From: Rhizobium lusitanum
GTDB lineage: Bacteria > Pseudomonadota > Alphaproteobacteria > Rhizobiales > Rhizobiaceae
Direction: 5' to 3'
Length of the DNA stretch: 64,000 nucleotides
Assembly: GCF_014189535.1 (NCBI RefSeq)
Contig: NZ_CP050308.1
Coordinates: forward strand, 310,001 to 374,000
Shown here: positions 29,018 to 38,536 of the stretch, piece after piece
Layout of the letters: each line of letters begins with the position of its first letter
How positions within the stretch are numbered: the first letter of the stretch is position 1
Notes under the pieces: model-generated
What the model saw: only the letters and a program-made list of their open reading frames with translations
Database searches by the model: none
What the model was told of the DNA's origin: nothing
Made by a program: the position numbers and the translations under genes

Positions 29018-29998
29018 ATGAAGAAGACCCAGGCCATTCGCATTCATCAAAACGGCGGTCCTGAAGTCATGAAGCTGGAGGAAGTGGACCTGCCGCCGCC
29101 GGGCGCCGGCGAGGTACAGATCCGCCATGCCGCGATTGGGCTGAATTTCATCGACGTATATTTCCGTTCAGGACTCTACAAGGCACCGTATTTTCCTCTG
29201 CCGTTGGGCAAGGAAGCAGCCGGCACGATCACCGCCGTTGGCTCCGGAGTGACCGATTTTGCTATTGGCGATCGCGTTGCCTATGTCGGCAGTGACGGCG
29301 CCTACAGCGTCGAGCGCAATATCGAGGCCCGCCATCTCGTCAAGGTTCCGGGTGATATTCCGCTCGAGACCGCGGGCGCGATGATGCTGAAGGGAATGAC
29401 GGCTGAATATCTTCTCAACCGCACCTTCAAGGTCGGCCCCGAAACTGTGCTGCTGTTCCATGCCGCCGCCGGCGGCGTCGGATTGATCGCCGGACAATGG
29501 GCAAAAGCGCTTGGCGCCACGGTGATCGGAACAGCCGGTTCGCCGGAGAAGGTCAAGCTGGCTCTTGAGCATGGCTATGACCATGTCATCGACTACAGCA
29601 GCGAAAACTTTGCCGATCGTGTCAAGGAAATCACCGGCGGCAAGGGCGTCGATGTCGTCTATGACTCGGTCGGCCAGGATACTTTTCCACGGTCCCTCGA
29701 TTGCCTGAAGCCGCGCGGCCTGTGGGTAACCTTCGGTCAGTCCTCCGGCCCGATAGAGAATTTTAACCTTGCCATCCTCAATCAAAAGGGCTCGCTTTTC
29801 GCCACAAGGCCAAGTCTTTTCGCCTATATCGGCACGCCTGAAGAGTTGAGAGCCAGTGCGGACGCATTATTTGCTGTTGTGCAAAGCAGCAAAGTGCGTA
29901 TCAATATCAACCAGACCTATCCGCTGAGCGATGCAGGGCGCGCGCACTCGGATCTGGAATCAAGAAAAACGAGTGGAACTACGCTGCTGATCCCATAG
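29018..29998 (+). CDS. NADPH:quinone oxidoreductase (zeta-crystallin type)
   Basis: 326 residues of the medium-chain dehydrogenase superfamily without zinc ligands. GroES-like N-terminal part with ALGLNFIDVY-like segment (AAIGLNFIDVYFRSG) and Rossmann motif AAAGGVGLIAGQWAKALGA. It reduces quinones with NADPH. The start follows pcs by 12 bases, so they may be one operon. Confidence 0.92.
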   Translation: MKKTQAIRIHQNGGPEVMKLEEVDLPPPGAGEVQIRHAAIGLNFIDVYFRSGLYKAPYFPLPLGKEAAGTITAVGSGVTDFAIGDRVAYVGSDGAYSVERNIEARHLVKVPGDIPLETAGAMMLKGMTAEYLLNRTFKVGPETVLLFHAAAGGVGLIAGQWAKALGATVIGTAGSPEKVKLALEHGYDHVIDYSSENFADRVKEITGGKGVDVVYDSVGQDTFPRSLDCLKPRGLWVTFGQSSGPIENFNLAILNQKGSLFATRPSLFAYIGTPEELRASADALFAVVQSSKVRININQTYPLSDAGRAHSDLESRKTSGTTLLIP

Positions 29999-30038
29999 AT
30001 CCAAAAGGGCGGATTGTTGGGAAAGAAATGAGGGGAAC

Positions 30039-31613
30039 GTGTCGTCATCCGATATGCCGGCAGCCGGTGCGTTATTGTCGGTTCGAAAACTGACGAAGCT
30101 ATTCGGTAGCTTTGCTGCCTGTAATGAAATTGATCTGGAAATCCAGCCGGGCGAGATTCACGCTCTGCTCGGCGAAAACGGCGCAGGCAAATCCACTCTC
30201 GTGAAGATGCTGTTCGGCGTTCTGGAGCCGACCGCAGGCGAGATCGCTTGGCAAGGCAAACCCGTGTCCATCGCTTCGCCGGGCGCCGCGCGCAAGCTCG
30301 GCATCGGCATGGTGTTCCAGCATTTCTCGCTGTTCGAAGCGCTGACGGTTGCCGAGAATATTGCTCTTTCCCTTGATGACAGTGTTCCGATCGGAAAGAT
30401 CGTCGAGGAGGCTGCCAGCCTGTCGCGCGCCTATGGCCTGCCGCTCGATCCTCACGCGCATGTCGCCGATCTCTCCGTTGGCGAGCGCCAACGCATCGAG
30501 ATCGTGCGTGCGCTGTTGCAGAACCCGAAGCTGATCATTCTCGACGAGCCGACCTCGGTGCTGACGCCGCAGGAAGCCGATCGTATGTTCGAGACGCTGT
30601 TCCAGCTCAGGGATGAAGGCCGCTCGGTCCTCTATATCAGCCACCGTCTTGAGGAGGTGCAGCGCATCTGCTCGCGTGCCACCGTGCTGCGCCATGGCAA
30701 GGTGACCGGTGCCTGCGACCCACGACAGGAAACGACGGGCTCGCTCGCGCGCATGATGGTCGGCAGCGATGTCGCCAGCGTTCAGCATGAGGGCCTTGGC
30801 AAGAAGGGCGATATCCACCTGGAAGTCGCCGGCCTTTCCGTTCCCTCTCGCACGCCCTTTGCCATCTCGCTGAAGGATATCTCGCTTCGTGTCCGCGCCG
30901 GTGAGATCCTGGCGATCGCCGGAGTAGCCGGTAACGGGCAGGGCGAGCTGTTCGACGTCATTTCCGGCGAACATACCGTGACGGTAGACGATTTGATCCA
31001 TGTGCGCGGCGAGGCGGTCGGGACCAAGGGCATCAATGCGCGCCGCCTGCTCGGTGCCGGTTTCGTGCCGGAGGAGCGCCAGGGGCATGCCGCGGTGACG
31101 GGCCTGAAATTGTCGGACAATCTGGTGCTTGCCCGCGCCGAATCGGATCGCAAGGCTTTTCTCGGCGGCGGTTTCCTGAAGGTGATCCGTCACGGCACGG
31201 TCAAGCAGGCTGCCAAGCGGATTTGCGAGGCCATGGATGTTCGCAAGAGCGGCGAGGATCCGGCCGCCGGTGCGCTTTCGGGCGGCAACCTGCAGAAATT
31301 CATTGTCGGGCGCGAGCTGGACCGCCAGCCGAGCGTGCTGGTCGTCAACCAACCGACGTGGGGCGTCGATGCGGGTGCCGCGAGCCGTATCCGCCAGGCG
31401 CTGGTCGATCTCGCCCGCAGCGGCTCGGCCGTGCTCGTCATCAGTCAGGACCTCGACGAAATCTTTGAAGTGGCGACCGATATCGCCGTGATTTCCGAAG
31501 GCCGGCTGTCGGCGGCCTATCCTGCAAATGAACTGACACGGGAGAAGATCGGATTGCTGATGGGCGGTCAGCATGAATCCAAGACCCATTCGGAGCCAGC
31601 GCATGCGCATTGA
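30039..31613 (+). CDS. ABC importer ATP-binding protein, BMP/nucleoside type (two NBDs)
   Basis: 524 residues, two fused nucleotide-binding domains. The first has Walker A GENGAGKST, signature LSVGERQRIEI and Walker B ILDEPTSVL. The second has AGVAGNGQGELF and signature LSGGNLQKFIVG, but its Walker B region reads VVNQPTWGVD, with Gln for the catalytic Glu, as is usual in this family (YufO/NupO type). GTG start at 30039. Followed by two permeases and a BMP-family binding protein: a complete importer, likely for nucleosides or a related base. Confidence 0.92.
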   Translation: MSSSDMPAAGALLSVRKLTKLFGSFAACNEIDLEIQPGEIHALLGENGAGKSTLVKMLFGVLEPTAGEIAWQGKPVSIASPGAARKLGIGMVFQHFSLFEALTVAENIALSLDDSVPIGKIVEEAASLSRAYGLPLDPHAHVADLSVGERQRIEIVRALLQNPKLIILDEPTSVLTPQEADRMFETLFQLRDEGRSVLYISHRLEEVQRICSRATVLRHGKVTGACDPRQETTGSLARMMVGSDVASVQHEGLGKKGDIHLEVAGLSVPSRTPFAISLKDISLRVRAGEILAIAGVAGNGQGELFDVISGEHTVTVDDLIHVRGEAVGTKGINARRLLGAGFVPEERQGHAAVTGLKLSDNLVLARAESDRKAFLGGGFLKVIRHGTVKQAAKRICEAMDVRKSGEDPAAGALSGGNLQKFIVGRELDRQPSVLVVNQPTWGVDAGAASRIRQALVDLARSGSAVLVISQDLDEIFEVATDIAVISEGRLSAAYPANELTREKIGLLMGGQHESKTHSEPAHAH

Positions 31614-32697
31614 ACTCGAAAAGCGCCCGCAGGCATCGAAGCTTTACGGGTTCGTATCGCCGCTGCTCGCGCTGGTTTTGATGCTGATTGCCGGCGGCAT
31701 CATGTTCTGGATGCTTGGCAAGGATCCGCTGGATTCGCTCGAGGCCCTGCTCATCGAGCCGCTGTTCGATCCCTGGTCGCTGAACGAGCTGGCCAAGAAA
31801 GCGGGGCCGCTGATCCTCATCGCTGTCGGCCTGTCGGTCTGCTATCGCTCCAACAACTGGAATATCGGTGCGGAAGGCCAATATAGCGTCGGCGCCATAT
31901 TCGGCTCCATCATCCCCGTCTATTTCTACGATTGGCATTCGCCGCTGCTGCTGCCGCTGATCATGATCTGCGGCGCTATCGGCGGTGCGCTCTATGCCGC
32001 CATTCCGGCGCTTCTGAAGACACATTTCAACACCAACGAAATCCTGACCAGCCTGATGCTGACCTACGTCGCCCAGCTTTTTCTCGACTGGCTGACGCGC
32101 GGCCCCTGGCGCAACCCGGATGGTCACGGTTTCTACGGAACGCGTGATTTCGTTCCGGAAGGTGTGCTGCCGCCGATCTGGGACGACACCATCACCGCGC
32201 ATTGGGGTTTCGTTTTTGCGATTGTCGCGGCGATCCTTCTCTGGTTCATGATGCGCTACACGCTGAAGGGCTTCGAGGTGGTCGTGCTCGGGCAGTCGGA
32301 GCGTGCCGGTCGCTTCGCGGGGTTCTCACCGAAGAAGATGGTCTGGTTCGCGTTTCTGCTGTCCGGCGCGCTAGCCGGCCTCGCCGGCATTTCCGAGGTT
32401 TCCGGCACCATAGGTCACCTGCAGCCGTCGATTTCACCGGGTTACGGCTTTACCGCCATCATCGTCGCCTATCTCGGCCGCCTCAATCCGCTCGGTCTTA
32501 TCGCATCCGGCCTGGTGCTGGCGCTGACCTATATCGGTGGCGAAGGCGCGCAGTTGACCATCGGTGTTTCCGACAAGGTGACCAGCGTCTTCCAGGGATT
32601 CCTGCTGTTCTTCGTCCTGTCCTGCGACGCGCTGATCTACTACAAGATCCGCTTCGTCCGGTCGCGGTCGCACGTCAAGGCCGGAGGTACGGCATGA
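31603..32697 (+). CDS. ABC importer permease, BMP/nucleoside type (YufP/NupP-like)
   Basis: 364 residues with about nine membrane segments, beginning MRIELEKRPQASKLYG. Signatures of the branched-chain/ribose permease superfamily are NNWNIGAEGQ, THFNTNEILTSLMLTYVA and GFTAIIVAYLGRLNP. ATG 31603 has GGAG at good spacing; an in-frame ATG at 31573 is an alternative. It overlaps the ATPase gene end and the next permease start (ATGA). Confidence 0.9.
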   Translation: MRIELEKRPQASKLYGFVSPLLALVLMLIAGGIMFWMLGKDPLDSLEALLIEPLFDPWSLNELAKKAGPLILIAVGLSVCYRSNNWNIGAEGQYSVGAIFGSIIPVYFYDWHSPLLLPLIMICGAIGGALYAAIPALLKTHFNTNEILTSLMLTYVAQLFLDWLTRGPWRNPDGHGFYGTRDFVPEGVLPPIWDDTITAHWGFVFAIVAAILLWFMMRYTLKGFEVVVLGQSERAGRFAGFSPKKMVWFAFLLSGALAGLAGISEVSGTIGHLQPSISPGYGFTAIIVAYLGRLNPLGLIASGLVLALTYIGGEGAQLTIGVSDKVTSVFQGFLLFFVLSCDALIYYKIRFVRSRSHVKAGGTA

Positions 32698-33614
32698 CTT
32701 TCTTCGAAGCCGTCCTCCTGACAATCATTACCGCGGCAACGCCGTTGGTTATCGCCGCTATCGGCGAGTTGGTGACGGAGCGCGCAGGCGTGCTCAATCT
32801 CGGCGTCGAAGGCATGATGATCATGGGCTCGGTCGGCGCTTTCGCCGCCGCCCAGATCACCGGAAATCCCTATCTCGGCCTTGTTGCCGGTGTGGCCTCA
32901 GGCGCGTTGTTTTCGCTGCTTTTTGCCTTTCTGACCCTCACGCTGGTGAGCAATCAGGTGGCGACTGGCCTGGCGCTGACCATCCTTGGGCTCGGCGTCT
33001 CCGGCATGATCGGCGAAGGCTTTGTCGGCGTGCCGGGCATCCGTCTGCTGCCGATCGAAATCCCGGTCCTGTCGCAGATACCCTATATCGGCACCGTGCT
33101 GTTCAAGCAGGATATCGTCTTCTATCTGTCGATCATCCTGGTGATCGCGGTCAATTGGTTCCTGTTCCGCAGCCGCGCCGGCCTCAAGCTTCGCTCCATC
33201 GGCGACAATCATGGCTCGGCACATGCGCTGGGCATCAATGTCATCCGCACGCGCTATCTCGCCGTCATGTTCGGCGGCGCCTGCGCGGGTCTCGCAGGCG
33301 CGCAGCTGTCGCTGATCTACACGCCGCAATGGACTGAAAGCATGTCCGGCGGCCGAGGCTGGATCGCGCTTGCCTTGGTCGTCTTCGCGTCCTGGCGCCC
33401 GTGGCGCATCCTCGTCGGCGGCTATCTCTTCGGCGCGGTTACCATCCTGCAATTGCACGCGCAGGCGTTCGGCATCGGCGTGCCGTCACAATTTCTCTCG
33501 ATGCTGCCGTATCTTTCCACGGTTGTCGTCCTGGTCATTATCTCTCAAAATCGGCGTGCGACGTTGATCAACACACCAGCATCACTCGGCAAGTCTTTCG
33601 TGCCTGATCGATGA
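32694..33614 (+). CDS. ABC importer permease, BMP/nucleoside type (YufQ/NupQ-like)
   Basis: 306 residues, about eight membrane segments. N-terminal MTFFEAVLLTIITAATPLV then ELVTERAGVLNLGVEGMM, the most conserved motif of this permease class, and GGACAGLAGAQLSLIYTPQW near residue 210. The ATG at 32694 overlaps the previous stop, and GGAGGT precedes it. The longer frame starting at 32202 lies inside the previous gene and is not used. Confidence 0.92.
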   Translation: MTFFEAVLLTIITAATPLVIAAIGELVTERAGVLNLGVEGMMIMGSVGAFAAAQITGNPYLGLVAGVASGALFSLLFAFLTLTLVSNQVATGLALTILGLGVSGMIGEGFVGVPGIRLLPIEIPVLSQIPYIGTVLFKQDIVFYLSIILVIAVNWFLFRSRAGLKLRSIGDNHGSAHALGINVIRTRYLAVMFGGACAGLAGAQLSLIYTPQWTESMSGGRGWIALALVVFASWRPWRILVGGYLFGAVTILQLHAQAFGIGVPSQFLSMLPYLSTVVVLVIISQNRRATLINTPASLGKSFVPDR

Positions 33615-33663
33615 ACAATCAAAAGACGGACTATCGGAAACCTTCCAACCAACAGGGGCTACT

Positions 33664-34749
33664 ATGAAGAAACTAGCACTCTCACTCGCCGCCACCGCGG
33701 CCCTGATCGTCGGCATCGGCGCCGCCACCTCGGCGGAAGCCGCCGCCAAAACGAAGATCTGCTTCATCTATGTCGGCTCAAAGACCGATGGCGGCTGGAC
33801 GCAGGCACATGACAAGGGTCGCCAGGAACTGCAAAAGGCATTCGGCGACAAGATCGAAACGCCGTTCCTCGAAAACGTTCCGGAAGGCCCGGATGCCGAA
33901 CGCGCCATCGAGCGCTTGGCCCGCTCCGGCTGCGCCATGGTCTTCACCACGTCCTTCGGCTTCATGGATCCGACGATCGCCGTCGCGAAGAAATATCCGA
34001 AGGTGAAGTTCGAGCATGCCACCGGCTTCAAGACGGCCGACAATGTCGCGACCTACAATTCGCGTTTCTATGAAGGCCGCTACATCAGCGGTGTCATCGC
34101 CGCCAAACTGTCTAAGACCGGCACGGCCGGCTACATCGCCACCTTCCCGATCCCGGAAGTGGTGATGGGCATCAACGGCTTTGAAGCAGGCGCCAAGTCG
34201 GTCAACCCGAACTTCAAGATGAAGGTCATCTGGGTCAATACCTGGTTCGACCCGGGCAAGGAAGCCGATGCCGCCAAGGCATTGATCGACCAGGGCGTTG
34301 ATATCCTGACACAGCACACCGATACGACCGCACCGATGCAGGTTGCAGAACAGCGTGGCATCAAGGCTTTCGGTCAGGCTTCCGACATGATCGCTGCCGG
34401 CCCGCACACGCAGCTGACCGCGATTGAGGACACCTGGGGCGCCTACTACATCAAGCGCGTCCACGCCTTCTTCGACGGCACCTGGAAGTCCGAGCAGAGC
34501 TTTGACGGCCTGAAGGACGGCATCCTGACGATGGCGCCCTATACCAACATGCCTGATGACGTGAAGAAGCTGGCCGAAGAGACCGAAGCCAAGATCAAGT
34601 CCGGCGAACTCGCGCCCTTTACCGGCCCGATCAACAAGCAGGACGGTACGGCTTGGCTGAAGGCAGGTGAGCGCGCCGATGATGGCACGTTGCTTGGCAT
34701 GAACTTCTACATCGAAGGTATCGACGACAAGCTGCCGGCTTCGAAGTAA
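33664..34749 (+). CDS. BMP-family ABC transporter substrate-binding protein
   Basis: 361 residues with a Sec signal peptide (basic MKK, hydrophobic core, cleavage near TSAEA-AAK). The mature part begins KICFIYVGSKTDGGWTQAHD, a BMP/PnrA fold hallmark, with EGRYISGVIAAKLSKTG and QHTDTTAPMQVAEQRG further on. Periplasmic receptor of the preceding ATPase and permeases. Family members bind purine nucleosides or related compounds; substrate not fixed by sequence. A terminator follows. Confidence 0.92.
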   Translation: MKKLALSLAATAALIVGIGAATSAEAAAKTKICFIYVGSKTDGGWTQAHDKGRQELQKAFGDKIETPFLENVPEGPDAERAIERLARSGCAMVFTTSFGFMDPTIAVAKKYPKVKFEHATGFKTADNVATYNSRFYEGRYISGVIAAKLSKTGTAGYIATFPIPEVVMGINGFEAGAKSVNPNFKMKVIWVNTWFDPGKEADAAKALIDQGVDILTQHTDTTAPMQVAEQRGIKAFGQASDMIAAGPHTQLTAIEDTWGAYYIKRVHAFFDGTWKSEQSFDGLKDGILTMAPYTNMPDDVKKLAEETEAKIKSGELAPFTGPINKQDGTAWLKAGERADDGTLLGMNFYIEGIDDKLPASK

Positions 34750-34775
34750 AAAACGGGCCAGAATCTCTAAAGTTG

Positions 34776-34806
34776 AAAAAGGGCGCCGTTGGGCGCCCTT
34801 TTTTGT
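34776..34806 (+). terminator. Rho-independent terminator after the BMP operon
   Basis: Stem AAAGGGCGCC (34778-34787) / GGCGCCCTTT (34792-34801), loop GTTG, T-run to 34805. Separates the BMP operon from the ytfQ-type operon. Confidence 0.9.
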
Positions 34807-34896
34807 TGCACTGCATCATCGAATGTCGATTTACAAAAGTATTACTATATGATTTTTTCTCCATGGCCTCAGGAGATGGCCCATTGGGAGGATATC

Positions 34897-35859
34897 ATGA
34901 AATTCAAGACTGCACTGGTGAGTGCCACCATTCTTGCCGCCTGCATGTTTACGTCCGCATCGGCAAAAGATCTGGTCGTGGGCTTTTCACAAATCGGCTC
35001 GGAATCCGGCTGGCGCGCCGCGGAAACCACTCTGACCAAACTGGAAGCCAAGAAGCGCGGCATTGATCTCAAGTTTGCCGACGCGCAGCAGAAGCAGGAA
35101 AACCAGATCAAGGCGATTCGCTCCTTCATCGCCCAGGGCGTTGACGCGATTCTGCTGGCGCCGGTCGTGGAAACCGGATGGGATTCCGTTCTGAAGGAAG
35201 CAAAGGAAGCCAAGATCCCGGTCATCCTGCTGGATCGCACGATCAATGCGCCGAAGGATCTCTATCTGACCGCCGTTACCTCTGACCAGATCCACGAAGG
35301 CAAGGTCGCCGGCGATTGGCTGGTGAAGAATGTCGGCGACAAGAAGTGCAATATCGTCGAGCTTCAGGGTACCACCGGTTCCTCGCCGGCGATCGCGCGT
35401 AAGAAGGGCTTCGAAGAAGCCATCAAGGGCCATGACAACCTGAAGATCGTTCGCAGCCAGACGGGCGACTTCACCCGTGCCAAGGGCAAGGAAGTCATGG
35501 AAAGCTTCCTGAAGGCGGAGAATGGCGGCAAGGATATCTGCGCGCTCTACGCTCACAACGACGACATGGCCGTCGGCGCCATCCAGGCGATCAAGGAAGC
35601 TGGCCTGAAGCCGGGCAAGGACATCCTGACCGTTTCCATCGATTCGGTTCCGGATCTCTTCAAGGCCATGGCCGCTGGCGAAGCGAATGCCACGGTGGAA
35701 TTGACGCCAAACATGGCTGGTCCCGCGTTCGATGCCCTCGACGCCTATCTGAAGACCAAGAAGGAACCGCCGAAGTGGATCCAGACCGAGTCCAAGCTGT
35801 ACACGCAGGCTGACGACCCGCAGAAGGTCTACGAAGCGAAGAAAGACCTGGGCTATTGA
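34897..35859 (+). CDS. ytfQ: Galactofuranose-type ABC substrate-binding protein (YtfQ-like)
   Basis: 320 residues with signal peptide cut near SASA-KDL. The mature N-terminus VGFSQIGSESGWRAAET and the stretch QQKQENQIKAIRSFIAQGVD are nearly diagnostic of YtfQ, the periplasmic galactofuranose receptor of E. coli; ILLDRTINAP follows. A strong GGGAGGA site precedes ATG 34897. First gene of a four-gene importer operon; two hairpins follow before the ATPase gene, so receptor expression may exceed that of the membrane parts. Confidence 0.92.
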   Translation: MKFKTALVSATILAACMFTSASAKDLVVGFSQIGSESGWRAAETTLTKLEAKKRGIDLKFADAQQKQENQIKAIRSFIAQGVDAILLAPVVETGWDSVLKEAKEAKIPVILLDRTINAPKDLYLTAVTSDQIHEGKVAGDWLVKNVGDKKCNIVELQGTTGSSPAIARKKGFEEAIKGHDNLKIVRSQTGDFTRAKGKEVMESFLKAENGGKDICALYAHNDDMAVGAIQAIKEAGLKPGKDILTVSIDSVPDLFKAMAAGEANATVELTPNMAGPAFDALDAYLKTKKEPPKWIQTESKLYTQADDPQKVYEAKKDLGY

Positions 35860-35872
35860 GTTAAAAAACCGA

Positions 35873-35908
35873 TCGCATCGGCCGGGAGACCGGTCGGTGC
35901 GCTTTTTC
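35873..35908 (+). terminator. Possible terminator or attenuator hairpin after ytfQ
   Basis: Imperfect arms GCATCGGCCGG and CCGGTCGGTGC (with G-U pairs) around loop GAGA, followed by CTTTTTC. Shorter and weaker than the next hairpin. Confidence 0.5.
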
Positions 35909-35910
35909 GG

Positions 35911-35957
35911 CGCGGAATTGCCGATGCGCGAAGCGAACGGCAATTCCGCGTTTTTTA
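35911..35957 (+). terminator. Strong hairpin with T-run between ytfQ and ytfR
   Basis: Perfect 13-bp arms CGCGGAATTGCCG (35911-35923) and CGGCAATTCCGCG (35938-35950), then TTTTTT. This is typical partial termination or 3'-end stabilisation after the binding-protein gene of an ABC operon. Confidence 0.85.
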
Positions 35958-35987
35958 TACCGCTCAATCCAAGGAAATTCTTGCTCC

Positions 35988-37511
35988 ATGGCTCACGATG
36001 TCGAGCGCCTTCTGACCGCGACTGGTTTCTGCAAATATTTTCCCGGTTCCACCGCCCTTGACCATGTCGATTTCACGCTGCGGCGGGGCGAGGTCCATGC
36101 TCTTCTCGGCGAAAACGGCGCGGGAAAATCGACACTGATCAAATGCATGACCGGCGCCTATCGCCGCGACGCTGGCAGCCTCGTCCTCGACGGCGCCGAG
36201 ATCGATCCCCACGACACGCTGGCCGCGCAGAAGCTGGGTATCGGGACGGTCTATCAGGAGGTGAACCTCCTTGCGAACCTGAGCGTTGCGGAGAATCTGT
36301 TTCTCGGCCGCCAGCCGAAGCGCTTCGGGATGATCAGCACCCGCGTGATGAACGCCATGGCGAAGGATCTGTTGTCGCAATACGGTATCGATATTGATGT
36401 CAGCCGCCAGCTTGATCGTTTCTCTGTAGCAATCCAGCAGGTGATCGCGATCGCGCGCGCCGTCGATCTCTCGGGCAAGGTCCTGATTCTCGACGAGCCG
36501 ACCGCGAGCCTGGATACCCAGGAAGTTGCGATGCTTTTCGGTATCATCCGGAATTTGAGGCAGCGCGGATTAGGGATTGTTTTCATTACGCATTTTCTTG
36601 AGCAGGTTTATGAGATCTGCGACCGCATAACCGTTCTTCGCAACGGCCGTCTGGTCGGCACCCGCGATGCGCAGGGCCTGTCACGCCAGACCCTGATTGC
36701 GATGATGCTGGGCCGCGAACTCGCCGAAGTCGAGGCGGGCGTGAAGGAGGCGGCCAGCGAAAGCGGGCCTGCAAAATATCATTTCACCAACTTCGGCAAG
36801 CGCGGCAAGATCAAGCCTTTCGATCTCGAAGTTCGCGTCGGCGAAGTGGTCGGGATTGCCGGCCTGCTCGGCTCCGGACGCACGGAAACCGCCGAGGTTA
36901 TGTTTGGCGTGGAACGCGCCGACAGCGGCGAGGCACGGATCGATGCGCAGACGGTGAGCCTTTCGTCACCGCGCGCCGCCATCAAGAACGGTTTCGGTTT
37001 TTGCCCGGAAGACCGTAAGACGGATGGGATCATCGGTGATCTTTCCATTCGCGAAAATATCGTCATGGCGCTTCAGGCCCGTCGCGGCTGGGCGCGCCCG
37101 CTATCGCGCGGCGAGCAGAACGCGATCGCCGACCGCTACATCAAGGCACTGGATATTCGCACCACCGACCGCGAAAAGCCGATCAGGCTTTTGTCCGGCG
37201 GCAATCAGCAGAAGGCCATTCTGGCGCGCTGGCTGGCGACCAATCCGAGCTTCCTCATTCTCGATGAACCGACACGCGGTATTGATGTCGGCGCGCATGC
37301 TGAAATCATCCGGCTGATCGAGGATCTCTGCAAGCAGGGTATGTCGCTAGTGGTGATCTCCTCCGAATTGGAGGAGCTCGTAGCCTACAGCTCCCGCGTC
37401 ATCGTGCTGCGCGACCGGGAGCATATTGCCGAGCTGACCGGCAGCGAAATAACCGCCAGCCATATCGTCGACGCCATTGCAACGGCGCAGAGCAAGCGGG
37501 AGGACGCATGA
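35988..37511 (+). CDS. ytfR: Galactofuranose-type ABC ATP-binding protein (YtfR-like, two NBDs)
   Basis: 507 residues, two nucleotide-binding domains. NBD1: Walker A GENGAGKST, Walker B LILDEPTAS; its signature region (FSVAIQQVIAIARAV) is divergent, as usual for sugar ATPases of this class. NBD2: GLLGSGRTETAEVMFG, signature LSGGNQQKAILARWL, Walker B LILDEPTRGID. Its stop overlaps the ytfT start by four bases. Confidence 0.93.
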   Translation: MAHDVERLLTATGFCKYFPGSTALDHVDFTLRRGEVHALLGENGAGKSTLIKCMTGAYRRDAGSLVLDGAEIDPHDTLAAQKLGIGTVYQEVNLLANLSVAENLFLGRQPKRFGMISTRVMNAMAKDLLSQYGIDIDVSRQLDRFSVAIQQVIAIARAVDLSGKVLILDEPTASLDTQEVAMLFGIIRNLRQRGLGIVFITHFLEQVYEICDRITVLRNGRLVGTRDAQGLSRQTLIAMMLGRELAEVEAGVKEAASESGPAKYHFTNFGKRGKIKPFDLEVRVGEVVGIAGLLGSGRTETAEVMFGVERADSGEARIDAQTVSLSSPRAAIKNGFGFCPEDRKTDGIIGDLSIRENIVMALQARRGWARPLSRGEQNAIADRYIKALDIRTTDREKPIRLLSGGNQQKAILARWLATNPSFLILDEPTRGIDVGAHAEIIRLIEDLCKQGMSLVVISSELEELVAYSSRVIVLRDREHIAELTGSEITASHIVDAIATAQSKREDA

Positions 37512-38536
37512 GTTCCCAGATCAAGGCATCCTTGTTTCGATTGATGCCGCAGCTCATTGCCTTGGCTGCCATTCTTCTTTTGAATTTCATCATGTTCCCG
37601 CATTTCTTTCATCTGGAAATGCAAAACGGCAGATTGTACGGCAGCGTCATCGATGTTCTTAATCGCGGTGCGCCGGTGGCGCTACTGGCGATCGGCATGA
37701 CGCTGGTCATCGCCACCAAGGGCATAGATCTCTCGGTCGGCGCGGTGATCGCAATTTGCGGTGCCGTGGCGGCATCGACGATCGTTGGCGGAAGTTCGCT
37801 CGCCTACACGCTGGCACTGACCATCGGCGTCGGGATTGCCTGCGGATTATGGAACGGATTTCTGGTCGCGGTTCTCGGCATTCAACCGATCATCGCCACG
37901 CTGGTACTGATGGTCGCGGGCCGTGGCATCGCCCAATTGATCACCGAAGGCGTCATCCTGACCTTCAACAATGATGGGCTTATCTTCTTCGGCAGCGGAT
38001 CGTTTGCCTGGCTGCCTATGCCCGTCGTCGTCTGGTTGGCGGTGGGGCTCGCGGTCATCCTGCTTGTCAGGCGCACCGCGCTCGGCATGCTGGTCGAGGC
38101 GATCGGGATCAATCGCCGTGCCAGCACATTGTCGGGCATTCAGACGCCGATACTATTGATCGCCGTCTATGCGCTCAGCGGTCTTTGCGCCTCCATCGCC
38201 GGCATCATCGTCTCTGCCGATATCAAGGGCGCGGATGCCAACAATGCCGGCCTCTGGCTCGAACTTGATGCGATCCTGGCCGTGGTTGTCGGCGGTAATT
38301 CCCTTCTTGGCGGCCGCTTCAGCATTGTCGGCTCGCTGATCGGCGCGATGATCATCCAGTCGGTCAATACCGGCATTCTGCTGTCCGGCTTTCCGCCAGA
38401 ATTCAATCTGGTGATCAAGGCCGTCATCGTTATCATCATCCTGGTCATCCAGTCTCCGGCTCTCCAATCGGTCACGACGTTCTTGCGGCGTCGGCACGGC
38501 GAAGGACGGATGATCCATGAGGAGCAGGCAAAGTGA
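37508..38536 (+). CDS. ytfT: Galactofuranose-type ABC permease (YtfT-like)
   Basis: 342 residues, about nine to ten membrane segments. GAPVALLAIGMTLVIATKGIDLSVGAV is the motif of ribose/galactofuranose permeases, and the pair GADANNAGLWLELDAILAVVVGG follows near residue 250. It ends overlapping the yjfF-like gene. Confidence 0.93.
   Translation: MSSQIKASLFRLMPQLIALAAILLLNFIMFPHFFHLEMQNGRLYGSVIDVLNRGAPVALLAIGMTLVIATKGIDLSVGAVIAICGAVAASTIVGGSSLAYTLALTIGVGIACGLWNGFLVAVLGIQPIIATLVLMVAGRGIAQLITEGVILTFNNDGLIFFGSGSFAWLPMPVVVWLAVGLAVILLVRRTALGMLVEAIGINRRASTLSGIQTPILLIAVYALSGLCASIAGIIVSADIKGADANNAGLWLELDAILAVVVGGNSLLGGRFSIVGSLIGAMIIQSVNTGILLSGFPPEFNLVIKAVIVIIILVIQSPALQSVTTFLRRRHGEGRMIHEEQAK

Noticed and set aside
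31321..31380. Degenerate Walker B (NQPT) in the second nucleotide-binding domain of the BMP-type ATPase
   Set aside because: This substitution is usual for the YufO/NupO-type ATPases, so it is not a sign of decay.
32202..32693. Long 5' extension of the second BMP-type permease
   Set aside because: It lies wholly inside the first permease gene; the ATG at 32694 has GGAGGT and yields the family N-terminus.
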